This document shows positions 51,587-59,524 of a DNA stretch of 64,000 bases, in pieces. The notes under the pieces are model-generated. The model ran no database searches and was not told the origin of the DNA. It saw only the letters and a list, made by a program, of their open reading frames with translations. Location of the stretch: positions 1,484,501 to 1,548,500 of the forward strand of contig CP063167.1 in NCBI GenBank assembly GCA_016806145.1, read 5' to 3'. Positions within the stretch are counted from its first letter, which is position 1. Every line of letters starts with the position of its first letter. The DNA comes from Variovorax paradoxus (GTDB lineage Bacteria; Pseudomonadota; Gammaproteobacteria; Burkholderiales; Burkholderiaceae_C). The position numbers and the translations under genes are program-made.

Positions 51587-52473
51587 GCACGCCTTTCTTT
51601 CCTGGTTTCGAGGCGCGCAGCATCGAACTCGGCGATGCGCGGATCCACGTCGAAGTCGGCGGCAGCGGACCGCCCTTGTTGCTTCTGCATGGCTACCCGC
51701 AGACGCATGTGGCCTGGCACCGCGTCGCACCCGTGCTCGCACGGCATTTCACGGTGGTCGCGCCGGACCTGCGCGGCTATGGCGACAGCACCGGGCCCGC
51801 CGGCGATCCGTTGCACCTCAACCACTGCAAGCGCACGCTGGCCGCCGACAAGCTCGCGCTGATGCGCGCGCTGGGCTTCGAGCGTTTCGCCGTCATGGCC
51901 CACGACCGCGGCGCGCGCGTGGGCTACCGCCTGGCGCTCGACACGCCCGAGGCCGTGCGCTGCTTCGTCTCGCTCACCGTGATTCCCACCGAGGAGATGT
52001 GGAAGCGCGCGGGCATGGCCTTCGGGCTCAAGGCCTTCCACTGGTACCTGTTCGCGCAGCCCTTCGACCTGCCCGAGCGCATGCTGCGCGCCGACCCCGC
52101 CTACTACCTCGACTGGACCCTGCGCAACATGGTGCAGAAGGTCGATGCCGTCACGCCCGAGGCGCTGGCCGAGTACCACCGCGCCTTCGCGAAGGAATCG
52201 GTGCGCCACGCGATGCTCGAGGACTACCGCGCCGCCTCCTCGATCGACCTGCAACACGACCGCGAGGACCTCGCGGCCGGCCGTCGCCTGGCCTGCCCGG
52301 TGCAGGTGCTGTGGAGCGCGTCGAACGCCGCGCGGCCCGACCTCGCCGAAGTCTGGAAGACCTGGGCCGATACCGTGGAGGGCGGCACCGTCGACTGCGG
52401 CCACCTGATGGCCGAGGAGGCGCCCGACGAGGTGCTGGCACAGGTGCTGCCGTTCCTGCGGCGCCACGCCTGA
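51583..52473 (+). CDS. Haloacetate/fluoroacetate-dehalogenase-like alpha/beta hydrolase
   Basis: A 296-residue alpha/beta hydrolase closest in motif pattern to fluoroacetate dehalogenase. Nucleophile Asp108 with Arg109 and Arg112 (HDRGAR), His153-Trp154 (FHWYL), Tyr215 (EDYRA) and base His274 (CGHLM) match Asp110, Arg111, Arg114, His155, Trp156, Tyr219 and His280 of the R. palustris enzyme. The third triad member, Asp134, appears replaced by Thr132 (LTVIPT in place of LDILPT). It may dehalogenate slowly, use another acid, or hydrolyse an epoxide or ester. It starts with an ATGA overlap. Confidence 0.85.
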   Translation: MSTPFFPGFEARSIELGDARIHVEVGGSGPPLLLLHGYPQTHVAWHRVAPVLARHFTVVAPDLRGYGDSTGPAGDPLHLNHCKRTLAADKLALMRALGFERFAVMAHDRGARVGYRLALDTPEAVRCFVSLTVIPTEEMWKRAGMAFGLKAFHWYLFAQPFDLPERMLRADPAYYLDWTLRNMVQKVDAVTPEALAEYHRAFAKESVRHAMLEDYRAASSIDLQHDREDLAAGRRLACPVQVLWSASNAARPDLAEVWKTWADTVEGGTVDCGHLMAEEAPDEVLAQVLPFLRRHA

Positions 52474-52508
52474 ATGCCGCACCCGGATTCACGAAGGAGA
52501 AGAAGACC

Positions 52509-53639
52509 ATGAGAGACAAGACCTTGCGTTCGCGCCTGCTGGCGCCCCTGTGCATCGCGCTGGCGCTGTTGCAATCCACCGTGGCGCACGCGCAGTCCCA
52601 GCCACCCGTGCGCCTGAGCGGCCTGCAGGATGCGGCGCTCGCGCGCCAGCAGGAGTTCTTTCCATCGACCGCGTTCGAGACCGTGCATGCGGGCGGCTGC
52701 GGCGTGATGGAGGGCATCGCCACCGCATCGGACGGCAGCGTCTATTTCACCGAGATCACGCGCTCGGTCGGCTGCAGCGATGCCAGGGGCGTGCAGGGCG
52801 GCCGCATCTGGGTGATTCCACCGGGCGGGCGGCCGCGCGTGTTCCGCGAGCCCAGCAACATGGCGGCGGGCCTGGCCATCGATGCGCAGGACCGCCTGGT
52901 GGTGGCCGAGGGCGCCGACTTCGGCGGCCGTCGCGTGTCGGTGACCGACCTGCGCAGCGGCGACTACCGCGTGGTCGCCTACTTCCACGACAACCGGCAG
53001 CTCAATGCGCCCAACGACGTGGCCATCGACCGCGCGGGCCGCATCTATTTCTCCGACCTGCGGCTGTTCGGCCCCGAGACCATCGAGCAGCGCATCCATG
53101 CCGTCTACCGGCTCGACCCGCCGGCCGCGGGCAGCAGCGCCAAGGGCCTGTGGCCCATCGTCCGCATCCTCGGCGACAACGCCAAGGTCAACGGCGTCGA
53201 ACTCTCGCCCGACGGGCGCACGCTCTACGCGGGCCTGTGCGACCCCGGCACCAACGCGCTCGGCGAGCAAGGCCCGGCCCCGCTCGACCGCACGGGTTCG
53301 GGCGGCCTGCTGGCCTATGCGCTCGATGCCGCGGGCCAGCCCGGTGCGCCGCGCGTGCTGCTCGACCTCGAGAAGGCCGGCTGCGTCGACGGCATGGCCA
53401 CCGACGCCGAGGGCAACGTCTACCTCGCGCTGCCGTCCTCGCCCGGCGGGCCGGGCCTCTACGTGCTCACGCCCGCGGGCCAACTCGTGGCGCGGCTGGT
53501 GCTGCCGAATCGCGAGAGCCCGGTGAACGTGGGCTTCGGACGCGGCGCCGAGGCGAACATGCTGTACGTGGCGACGGTGGGCGTGGGCAAGGTCTACCGG
53601 CTGCGCGTGGGCAAGAGCGGGTCGGCACCCGCGCCCTGA
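52509..53639 (+). CDS. SMP-30/gluconolactonase-like secreted beta-propeller
   Basis: A 376-residue protein with a Sec signal peptide (LLAPLCIALALLQSTVAHA). The body is a six-bladed propeller of the SMP-30/gluconolactonase type: GVMEGIATASDGSVYFTEI, LNAPNDVAIDRAGRIYFSD and VNGVELSPDGRTLYAG in order. These segments supply the Glu, Asn and Asp metal ligands. It probably opens a lactone in the periplasm. It is the last gene of the operon, 35 bp after the dehalogenase-like gene, with AAGGAG upstream. Confidence 0.87.
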   Translation: MRDKTLRSRLLAPLCIALALLQSTVAHAQSQPPVRLSGLQDAALARQQEFFPSTAFETVHAGGCGVMEGIATASDGSVYFTEITRSVGCSDARGVQGGRIWVIPPGGRPRVFREPSNMAAGLAIDAQDRLVVAEGADFGGRRVSVTDLRSGDYRVVAYFHDNRQLNAPNDVAIDRAGRIYFSDLRLFGPETIEQRIHAVYRLDPPAAGSSAKGLWPIVRILGDNAKVNGVELSPDGRTLYAGLCDPGTNALGEQGPAPLDRTGSGGLLAYALDAAGQPGAPRVLLDLEKAGCVDGMATDAEGNVYLALPSSPGGPGLYVLTPAGQLVARLVLPNRESPVNVGFGRGAEANMLYVATVGVGKVYRLRVGKSGSAPAP

Positions 53640-53655
53640 GACCGCGAAGCCCTCG

Positions 53656-54606
53656 TCAGGACTGCGCCTGGCCGCGCGGCCGCATGCCGGTGGCGCGCTT
53701 GAACGAGCGCGAGAGCGCAAGCCCGTTCGAGTAGCCCACCTGCTGCGCCACCTGGTCGAGCGTGAGCCGCTGTTCCTTCAGCAGCCGCGCGGCGATGCGC
53801 ATGCGCGTGCGGAAGAGATAGCGCAGCGGCGGCAGGCCGAACTGCTGGCTGAAGCGCGAAGCGAAGGCGCTGCGGCTCAGGTGGCACAGCGCCGCCAGCG
53901 CATCGACGGTCCAGTTGCGCGCCGGATGTTCGTGCATCGCGAGCACGGCCGACGAGAGCTGGCGATCGCGGCGTCCGGGCGGGGCCTCGAGTGCCACCGC
54001 ATGGGCCGGGTCGGCGAAGTGGCGCGACAGCAGCATGCGCAGGATGGCGTTGATCGAAGGCCCCATCGCCATCGCATTGCCCGTGTCGAGGTCGGAGATC
54101 CAGCGCACCCAGTCGACCACGCGCGCATCCCCGGCGCCTTCGCCGGCCTTGCAGTGCACCAGCTCGGGCAACAGCGCCATCAGCGGGTGTTCCATCAGGG
54201 CACTGGTCTCGAAGAAGCTGCCCGCAACGAGCGCGTCGTGCTCGGAGCCGACCGCATAGACGCCGTGGCGGTTGCGAAAGCCCGCGCGAACCAGGTCCTC
54301 GATGCCGCGCGGCACGACCTGTTCGTCGCGAAACACCAGATGCGCGCCGCCGCGCGGCAGGAACAGGATGTCGCCCTTGTTCGCGAGATGAACCCCGTCG
54401 GCCGTCCGCACGCGCCAGCCGTCGTCGCAGAACACGTACAGCGGCGCATGCGAGCGACTGCGGACCTCGACCGCGTCGCTTCTCGCGCAGCGGTACTGGA
54501 AGCTCAGCATCGGCTCGAACCACAGGCGTGCGATGAGCCGTTCGGTGTCGGGCGCGGTCTCGTGCGGGTTCGCGTGGCGGTGCCCGCGCTTGAAGGTCTT
54601 CGACAT
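53656..54606 (-). CDS. AraC-family transcriptional regulator
   Basis: A 316-residue AraC regulator. Residues about 20-200 form a cupin-like sensor domain (GDILFLPRGGAHLVFRDEQ); the C-terminal two helix-turn-helix motifs start near residue 215 (WTVDALAALCHLSRSAFASR, then LTLDQVAQQVGYSNGLALSR). The start at 54606 is the first ATG giving a plausible protein; a longer frame exists but lacks family resemblance. It converges on the SMP-30 gene (16 bp). It could regulate the 46.7-53.6 kb operon or a distant target. Confidence 0.9.
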   Translation of the reverse strand: MSKTFKRGHRHANPHETAPDTERLIARLWFEPMLSFQYRCARSDAVEVRSRSHAPLYVFCDDGWRVRTADGVHLANKGDILFLPRGGAHLVFRDEQVVPRGIEDLVRAGFRNRHGVYAVGSEHDALVAGSFFETSALMEHPLMALLPELVHCKAGEGAGDARVVDWVRWISDLDTGNAMAMGPSINAILRMLLSRHFADPAHAVALEAPPGRRDRQLSSAVLAMHEHPARNWTVDALAALCHLSRSAFASRFSQQFGLPPLRYLFRTRMRIAARLLKEQRLTLDQVAQQVGYSNGLALSRSFKRATGMRPRGQAQS

Positions 54607-54673
54607 GCCAGGGAGAAATCGGAAAACAGCGCATGCTAGTGATCGCACGCCGCTTTGACACTCCGCCGGAGGT

Positions 54674-54719
54674 CCTAAGGCGCCCCTTGCCGCGTTGGCC
54701 ATTGGCGATAGGCCTTAGG
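54674..54719. repeat. 8-bp inverted repeat CCTAAGGC/GCCTTAGG downstream of PAAR gene
   Basis: CCTAAGGC (54674-54681) and GCCTTAGG (54712-54719) enclose 30 bp that contain a smaller GCCA-T-TGGC palindrome. It overlaps the stop of the PAAR gene and lies 68 bp upstream of the AraC start. It may be a transcript stem at the end of the T6SS cluster or an operator. There is no T-run, so a classical terminator is not supported. Confidence 0.4.
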
Positions 54720-55110
54720 GTGCGAGGATCAGCACCAGCGTCTGGCTCGGCGCGATGCGCGCGCCCATGGCGTTGGTGCTGTTCTGCATGGTGGTGCTGG
54801 TGAGGCGGGTGGCGGGCATGCCGTGGTAGAGAACGGTGGTGGACCCGGTCGTATGGCGGCTCGGCCCCATCACCGTGCCCGAGGCCACGCCGAGCAACAC
54901 GCCCGCGTTGTCGCCGTTGGTCATGGGGATGGTGGTGGCCATGTTGTGGACCGGGCCGCCCATGATCAGCACGGTCGGGCAGTTCGGTATGGCCATCGGT
55001 CCCATCGCGATGTTGGGGTAGGGCACCGGGATCGGCGACGGCGCGGCCGGCGTCATGCAGACGTCGGGAAAGGCCATGTCGGTGCCCATGAGCTGGCAGT
55101 TCGAGAACAT
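54715..55110 (-). CDS. PAAR-like (DUF4150) T6SS spike-tip protein
   Basis: A 131-residue PAAR-like protein of the DUF4150 type. It has the characteristic short Pro/Gly/Asn-rich beta segments: MAFPDVCMTPAAPSPIPVPY near residues 12-31, then VLIMGGPVHNMATTIPMTNG and GPSRHTTGSTTVLYHGMPA. Such proteins cap the VgrG trimer and carry effectors or adaptors. There is no C-terminal toxin extension, so an effector must be recruited otherwise. It is the last gene of the VgrG-DUF2169-pentapeptide-DUF3540 cluster. Confidence 0.88.
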   Translation of the reverse strand: MFSNCQLMGTDMAFPDVCMTPAAPSPIPVPYPNIAMGPMAIPNCPTVLIMGGPVHNMATTIPMTNGDNAGVLLGVASGTVMGPSRHTTGSTTVLYHGMPATRLTSTTMQNSTNAMGARIAPSQTLVLILAP

Positions 55111-55117
55111 CGCGGCC

Positions 55118-55747
55118 TCACCCGAAGTGGATCTGGCCGCCGCGCGCCTTGACCAGCTTCTCGCCGTCGATCAGCGTGTGTTCCGAGCTGATGCGCAGCA
55201 AGGTGTCGGCCTCCTGCTCGAGGTGTTCCGCATGGACGCGGTCCAGTCCCTCGGTGCGCCGCAGGTAGCTGCGGCTGAAATGGCTGACCCGGTCGAACAC
55301 GCTGTGGAGCATGGCGCCGACGAACCGCACCTGTCGGCTCATGAGGCTCACGCGCTCGCCGACGAAAAGCGTCTCGTCGGCCGTGAACTCGACGCTGCGC
55401 GAGCGGACCGCGAAGCGCGGGCTGTCGATGCGCACATCCGCGCCCGCGATCGCGAGTCCGCCGCCGACTTCGAGCCGCGCCGGCCCGTCGCAATGCCAGG
55501 TCTGCGGCGTGCCCTCCGCGCGGTCGAGCACCGCGGTGATCCACCATTCGCCGATCGCCACGCGCATGCAGGCGACGCTGTCGCCGACCTCGGGCCGCAG
55601 CAGGCAGCTGGCGGCGCGGCGCGCCCGATGGCTCGCACCGGCATCGGCCACGGTCCAGCCGTCGGGCAGCGCGGCGGTGACGATCGCCACGAAGGCCTCG
55701 GCGCGGGTGGAAGGGGCGAGGCGCTCGAGCGCCGGGAGGTTCGACAT
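55118..55747 (-). CDS. DUF3540 family T6SS-associated protein
   Basis: A 209-residue protein recognised as DUF3540 from its context and beta-rich C-terminal half (RIDSPRFAVRSRSVEFTA, then GAMLHSVFDRVSHFSRSYLR and LLRISSEHTLIDGEKLVK). The last segment resembles the repeat stalk of VgrG/gp5, which suggests docking onto the spike. The role is unknown. I take the ATG at 55747 (MSNLPALERL); an ATG at 55792, immediately after the upstream stop, would add 15 residues. It ends 7 bp before the PAAR gene start. Confidence 0.82.
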   Translation of the reverse strand: MSNLPALERLAPSTRAEAFVAIVTAALPDGWTVADAGASHRARRAASCLLRPEVGDSVACMRVAIGEWWITAVLDRAEGTPQTWHCDGPARLEVGGGLAIAGADVRIDSPRFAVRSRSVEFTADETLFVGERVSLMSRQVRFVGAMLHSVFDRVSHFSRSYLRRTEGLDRVHAEHLEQEADTLLRISSEHTLIDGEKLVKARGGQIHFG

Positions 55748-55792
55748 GGTGTCCGTGCTTTCGTCTTCTTCTTGGCGGTGGGGAGGGTGCAT

Positions 55793-56845
55793 TCAGGCCG
55801 CGACCGGCCGCCAGGCATCGGCCCGCGCGCGGTCTTCGTCGATCTCGATGGCGCGCGCCCGGTCGGGCAGTTGCGCATCGTCGGTGCGGGCGCCATGCAG
55901 CATCGCGCGCACGAGCGTCGCGCCGCGTGCATCCACGCCGCAGAGGTCGGCGCCGCTGAAGTCGGCATGGCTCAGGTCGGCATCGCGCAGCGACGCGCGC
56001 TGCAGTTGCGCGTCGGCGAAATGGCACTGGTGCAGGTTGGCGGCATCGAAGCGCGCGCCCGGCAGCGTGGCACCGGTGAACAGGGCCTGCGACAGATGGG
56101 CCCCGGCGAAAAGGACGCCGCTGCCGGAAGCGCCGCAGAAGATCGCCTGGGGCGCGCGGGCGCGCGTGAAGTCGGCGTCGTCGAGTTGCGCGCGCATGAA
56201 GTTGCACTGCGCGAGCGCGACCTCGCGGAAGTCGGCACCCGAGAGGCGTGCCTCGTTGAACTGGCAGGCCTCGAGCGCGAGGCCGCGGAACGACTTGCGC
56301 TCCAGGCCCGTCTTGTGGAAGGTGACCCGCCGCAGCGTCGCGCGCTCCCAGGTCAGCCGCGACGCGTCGCATTCGATCATCGCCGCATGCTCCCAGTGCG
56401 TGTCGTCGGCGTTCACGTCGACCAGGCTGCAGCTGCTGAAGCTGCTCGACTGCAGTCCCGCGCCCGCCATGCCCGCATGGTCGAGCGTGCAGCGCGTGAA
56501 GGTGGCCATCGCGAGCGCGGCACCCGAGAGCTGGGCATGCGTCGCGCGGCATTCGGAGAACACGGCGCCCTGCAGGTTGGCGTCGCGAAAGTCCGCATGG
56601 TCGATCTCGCACTGGTTGAAGACCGTGCGGCGCAGGTTGGCGCCGCCGAACAGCACGCCGCGCAGGTCGCAGCGATCGAACACGCATTCGCGTGCATCGG
56701 CGCCACGCAGGTCCGCCTCGTTCAGCTGGCTGCGCGAGAAGACGCCGCCCGCCACGCGGGCGCCCGCATAGGCGCCCTTGCGGAAGTCCTTGCCCTCCAG
56801 GGTCTCGCCGAACAGGATCGCGATGCCCAGCAGCGTGGCGTTCAT
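55793..56845 (-). CDS. Pentapeptide-repeat protein, T6SS-associated
   Basis: A 350-residue protein made almost entirely of A(D/N)LxX pentapeptide repeats forming a quadrilateral beta-helix, e.g. LNEADLRGADARE, CDLRGVLFGGANLRRT and ADLSHADFSGADLCG. Counting shows at least two long stretches interrupted near residue 140. No catalytic domain or signal peptide is present. Solenoids of this kind often bind proteins or mimic DNA; in this cluster a chaperone or spike-interaction role is likely. The start overlaps the DUF2169 gene stop (ATGA). Confidence 0.88.
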   Translation of the reverse strand: MNATLLGIAILFGETLEGKDFRKGAYAGARVAGGVFSRSQLNEADLRGADARECVFDRCDLRGVLFGGANLRRTVFNQCEIDHADFRDANLQGAVFSECRATHAQLSGAALAMATFTRCTLDHAGMAGAGLQSSSFSSCSLVDVNADDTHWEHAAMIECDASRLTWERATLRRVTFHKTGLERKSFRGLALEACQFNEARLSGADFREVALAQCNFMRAQLDDADFTRARAPQAIFCGASGSGVLFAGAHLSQALFTGATLPGARFDAANLHQCHFADAQLQRASLRDADLSHADFSGADLCGVDARGATLVRAMLHGARTDDAQLPDRARAIEIDEDRARADAWRPVAA

Positions 56846-59490
56846 GCGGGCTGCTCCAGGGCCTGTGCGCGTGCGTGCGCCTGGCGCGCGGCCGCCGCCT
56901 GCTGCTCGGGCGTCAGTCGCGGATAGGTTCGTGCGCGCGTCAACAAGGCCCCGTCGAAGCGGGCGTCGGCGTCGAGCTGAATGCGCGACAGGTCGGCCCC
57001 GAACAGGTTGGCGTTGCGCAGGTCGCAGCCGCGCAGGTCGGCATGCTGCAGGATCGCCTCGCGCAGGTTCGCGCCCGAGAGCCTGGCACCGGCCCAGCGC
57101 GAACGCGAGAGCATCGCGCCGCGCGCGCTGAGGAGTTCGGCATCGCAGTGCTCGAAGCAGGCGCCCGCGAGGTGGGCGCCGTCGAGCACGGCGCTCGTGA
57201 GCCGGGCCGCGCCCAGATCGCAGTCCGCCAGATTGGCGCCGTCGAGCCGGGCGTCCGACAGGTCCGCGCCGCGCAGCACGCAGGACTGCACGAAGGTGGC
57301 TCCGGACAGGTTCGCACCCGCGAGGCGGGCGTCGTCGAGGCGGCATCCGACGAAGGTGCTGCCCGTGAAGACCGCATCGCGCGCGCTCAGGCCCTCGAGG
57401 CGGCATTCGAGAAACTGGCAGCCGGTCAGCCGCGCGCCATCGAGCACCAGGCCCCGCAGGTCGAGCTTGTGGAACAGCAGGCCGGCACCGCGCGCGCCGC
57501 TCCAGTCGGCCGGTCCCCAGCTGGTGTCCATCGATTGCAGGTTGTCGATGACGGCCTCGCGCAACTGCGTGGCGGCAAGCGCCGTGCCGCCGAGCTGCGC
57601 GCCCGTGAGGTCGGCGCGGTCGAACACCGCGTTCGCGAGCCGCGCGCCGCCGAGGTTGCTGCCCTGGAGCTGCGCCTCGATGGCCACCGCACCTTCGAGG
57701 CAGGCGTGCGAGAGGACGCACAGGCGCAGCACCGCGCCCGTCAGGTTGGCGTTCGTGAGGTTCGCGCTCTCGAGCCAGGAACCCGTCATGTCGACGCCGC
57801 GCAGGTCGAGGTTCGACAGGTCGACGCCGGTCAGGTCGAAGCCCAGCCAGCGCCGGAAGCCGTGCGCCAGCATCCATTGCAGCTCGCGCCGGCGTTCGGC
57901 CGCCTGCTCCGCCGGCAGCGGATCCATTGGCGGCTGGTGATGCGCCGATTGCAGGTAGTTCGAACGCGCAACGGCTTCCGCCTGCTGCAGCCGGGGCACG
58001 AAGGCATTGCGGTCGAAGGCCTTGCCGGCGCCGGCATGGGCCGATTCGAGGCGCGCGAGTTCGTCACGCGCGCTGAACCGCGGCGGCCCGCGGTGCTGCG
58101 CCTGCTTCAGGTCGACCCGGTGTTTCTGCGCGAATTCCCTGGCGTTCTCGAGCAACGTGACCGTGTCCTCCAGGGCGGCCCACTCCTGGGCCTCCATGTC
58201 CTTGATCGTGCGTTCGATGAAGGCGGGCATCTCCTCGGGTTTGGGCGGCTGCTGGCGCGGCGGCAGCCGAAGTCCCAGCGCATCGGGATCCTTGCCCTGG
58301 GTGCGCACCTGGTCCCGTGCCATCTCGACGTCGATCGCGGCGCGGCGGTACTGCGCGTCCTCCTGAAGCCCGTCGGGGCGCAGCGCGGCCTGCGCGGCTT
58401 CGGTGGCAGGGTCGGCGGTGTCGATGCCCGGCGGCAGCAGCGCGCTGTCGTCGAGCGCATGGAGCGCGGCATGCCTGCCGGTGGCGCGCTTGTTCAGCGT
58501 GTCGAGGTAGTGCTGCGGATCGCGCGGCTCGTCGATGCGCTCGACCGCGCCGAGCAGGCGCGTGATGTCGCAGGCATCGTCGCGCGTGGTCTGCGCCAGC
58601 CCGTGAAAGACCAGCACCAGCCGCTCGGCATGCGGAAAGCACCAGACGGTGGTGAGCTGCATCGGGATCTCGTCGAGCGTCGCGGGCTCGCCGCTTCCCT
58701 GGTCCGGCGCGCGGCCCGCGAACACACGCACGCGCAGGCCCGGCAGGCGGCCCGCGACGTACGGCCGGTCGGGATGCATGTGATCGAAGGCGAAGTCCTC
58801 GTCGCCCTTCAGCGGCGCATCGAACCATTGATCCTGGCTAGCGAGATTGAAGAAGCGCCAATCGGTATCGGGCGCGAACCCGGGCGCATGCCGCGTGAGC
58901 CAGTCCTCGTCGTAGGTGCCGCGCCAGGCCGCGCGCTGCGGATGCGTCAGATCGAGCGGACCGAAAGCCGCCGGCGCGATGGCCTGGTCGATCTCGAGCA
59001 GGCGATCGTGCGGCAGTTCGAGGTGGGGCAGGGCGCGAATGCCTTCGAGCACCACGCGGCCCTTGCCCTGCGGATTCGCCGGGTGATCGGGGCCGCCGTA
59101 GGCATGGGCCCAGTCGAGCGGGATCTTGGAGAACGGCAACGGTGCCGTGGGGTCGCGCCCTTCCCATCGACGCTCGCCGAAGACCAGCACGGTCTTCTCC
59201 CGCTGGCCGATGCGTGCGCGCACCGCGACGGCGCGCGTGTCCACCGCGGGTGCGTAGGCATGGCCATGGACCAGGAATTCGGGATGCAGCTTGGCGATGC
59301 CTTCGTCGATGACGGGCGACGCCATCTCCTTGGCCAGGAAGTCCCACATCGATTGCTCGGCCCAGAGCGTACCGCGCTCGGCCTGGGCGAAGGGGACATG
59401 GAGGTAGCCGGAGACGCTGAGGCCGAAGCGGTGGCGGAACTCCATGGGGCGGAAGGACAGGCCCAGGGATTGGGGCTTGATGATGTGCAT
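56842..59490 (-). CDS. DUF2169 / pentapeptide-repeat fusion, T6SS adaptor
   Basis: An 882-residue protein. Residues 1 to about 300 are DUF2169 (SLGLSFRPMEFRHRFGLSVS, then PLDWAHAYGGPDHPANPQG), a T6SS effector-adaptor family. About 360-600 is helical and Ala/Glu/Arg-rich. From about 600 the protein is a long pentapeptide solenoid (VDLSNLDLRGVDMTGSWLES in pieces) to near residue 850, ending in a helical tail rich in Gln/Ala. It probably links cargo to VgrG/PAAR. The next gene encodes a second, separate pentapeptide protein. Start: ATG at 59490, 34 bp after the VgrG stop. Confidence 0.9.
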   Translation of the reverse strand: MHIIKPQSLGLSFRPMEFRHRFGLSVSGYLHVPFAQAERGTLWAEQSMWDFLAKEMASPVIDEGIAKLHPEFLVHGHAYAPAVDTRAVAVRARIGQREKTVLVFGERRWEGRDPTAPLPFSKIPLDWAHAYGGPDHPANPQGKGRVVLEGIRALPHLELPHDRLLEIDQAIAPAAFGPLDLTHPQRAAWRGTYDEDWLTRHAPGFAPDTDWRFFNLASQDQWFDAPLKGDEDFAFDHMHPDRPYVAGRLPGLRVRVFAGRAPDQGSGEPATLDEIPMQLTTVWCFPHAERLVLVFHGLAQTTRDDACDITRLLGAVERIDEPRDPQHYLDTLNKRATGRHAALHALDDSALLPPGIDTADPATEAAQAALRPDGLQEDAQYRRAAIDVEMARDQVRTQGKDPDALGLRLPPRQQPPKPEEMPAFIERTIKDMEAQEWAALEDTVTLLENAREFAQKHRVDLKQAQHRGPPRFSARDELARLESAHAGAGKAFDRNAFVPRLQQAEAVARSNYLQSAHHQPPMDPLPAEQAAERRRELQWMLAHGFRRWLGFDLTGVDLSNLDLRGVDMTGSWLESANLTNANLTGAVLRLCVLSHACLEGAVAIEAQLQGSNLGGARLANAVFDRADLTGAQLGGTALAATQLREAVIDNLQSMDTSWGPADWSGARGAGLLFHKLDLRGLVLDGARLTGCQFLECRLEGLSARDAVFTGSTFVGCRLDDARLAGANLSGATFVQSCVLRGADLSDARLDGANLADCDLGAARLTSAVLDGAHLAGACFEHCDAELLSARGAMLSRSRWAGARLSGANLREAILQHADLRGCDLRNANLFGADLSRIQLDADARFDGALLTRARTYPRLTPEQQAAAARQAHARAQALEQPA

Positions 59491-59524
59491 AAGACTTTCG
59501 GCGATCGAGTCCGAGTGCGCTTCG

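Noticed and set aside
55793..59490. Possible DNA tandem repeats or CRISPR-like periodicity
   Set aside because: The periodicity is the 15-bp codon pattern of pentapeptide repeats; units vary in sequence and have no spacers.
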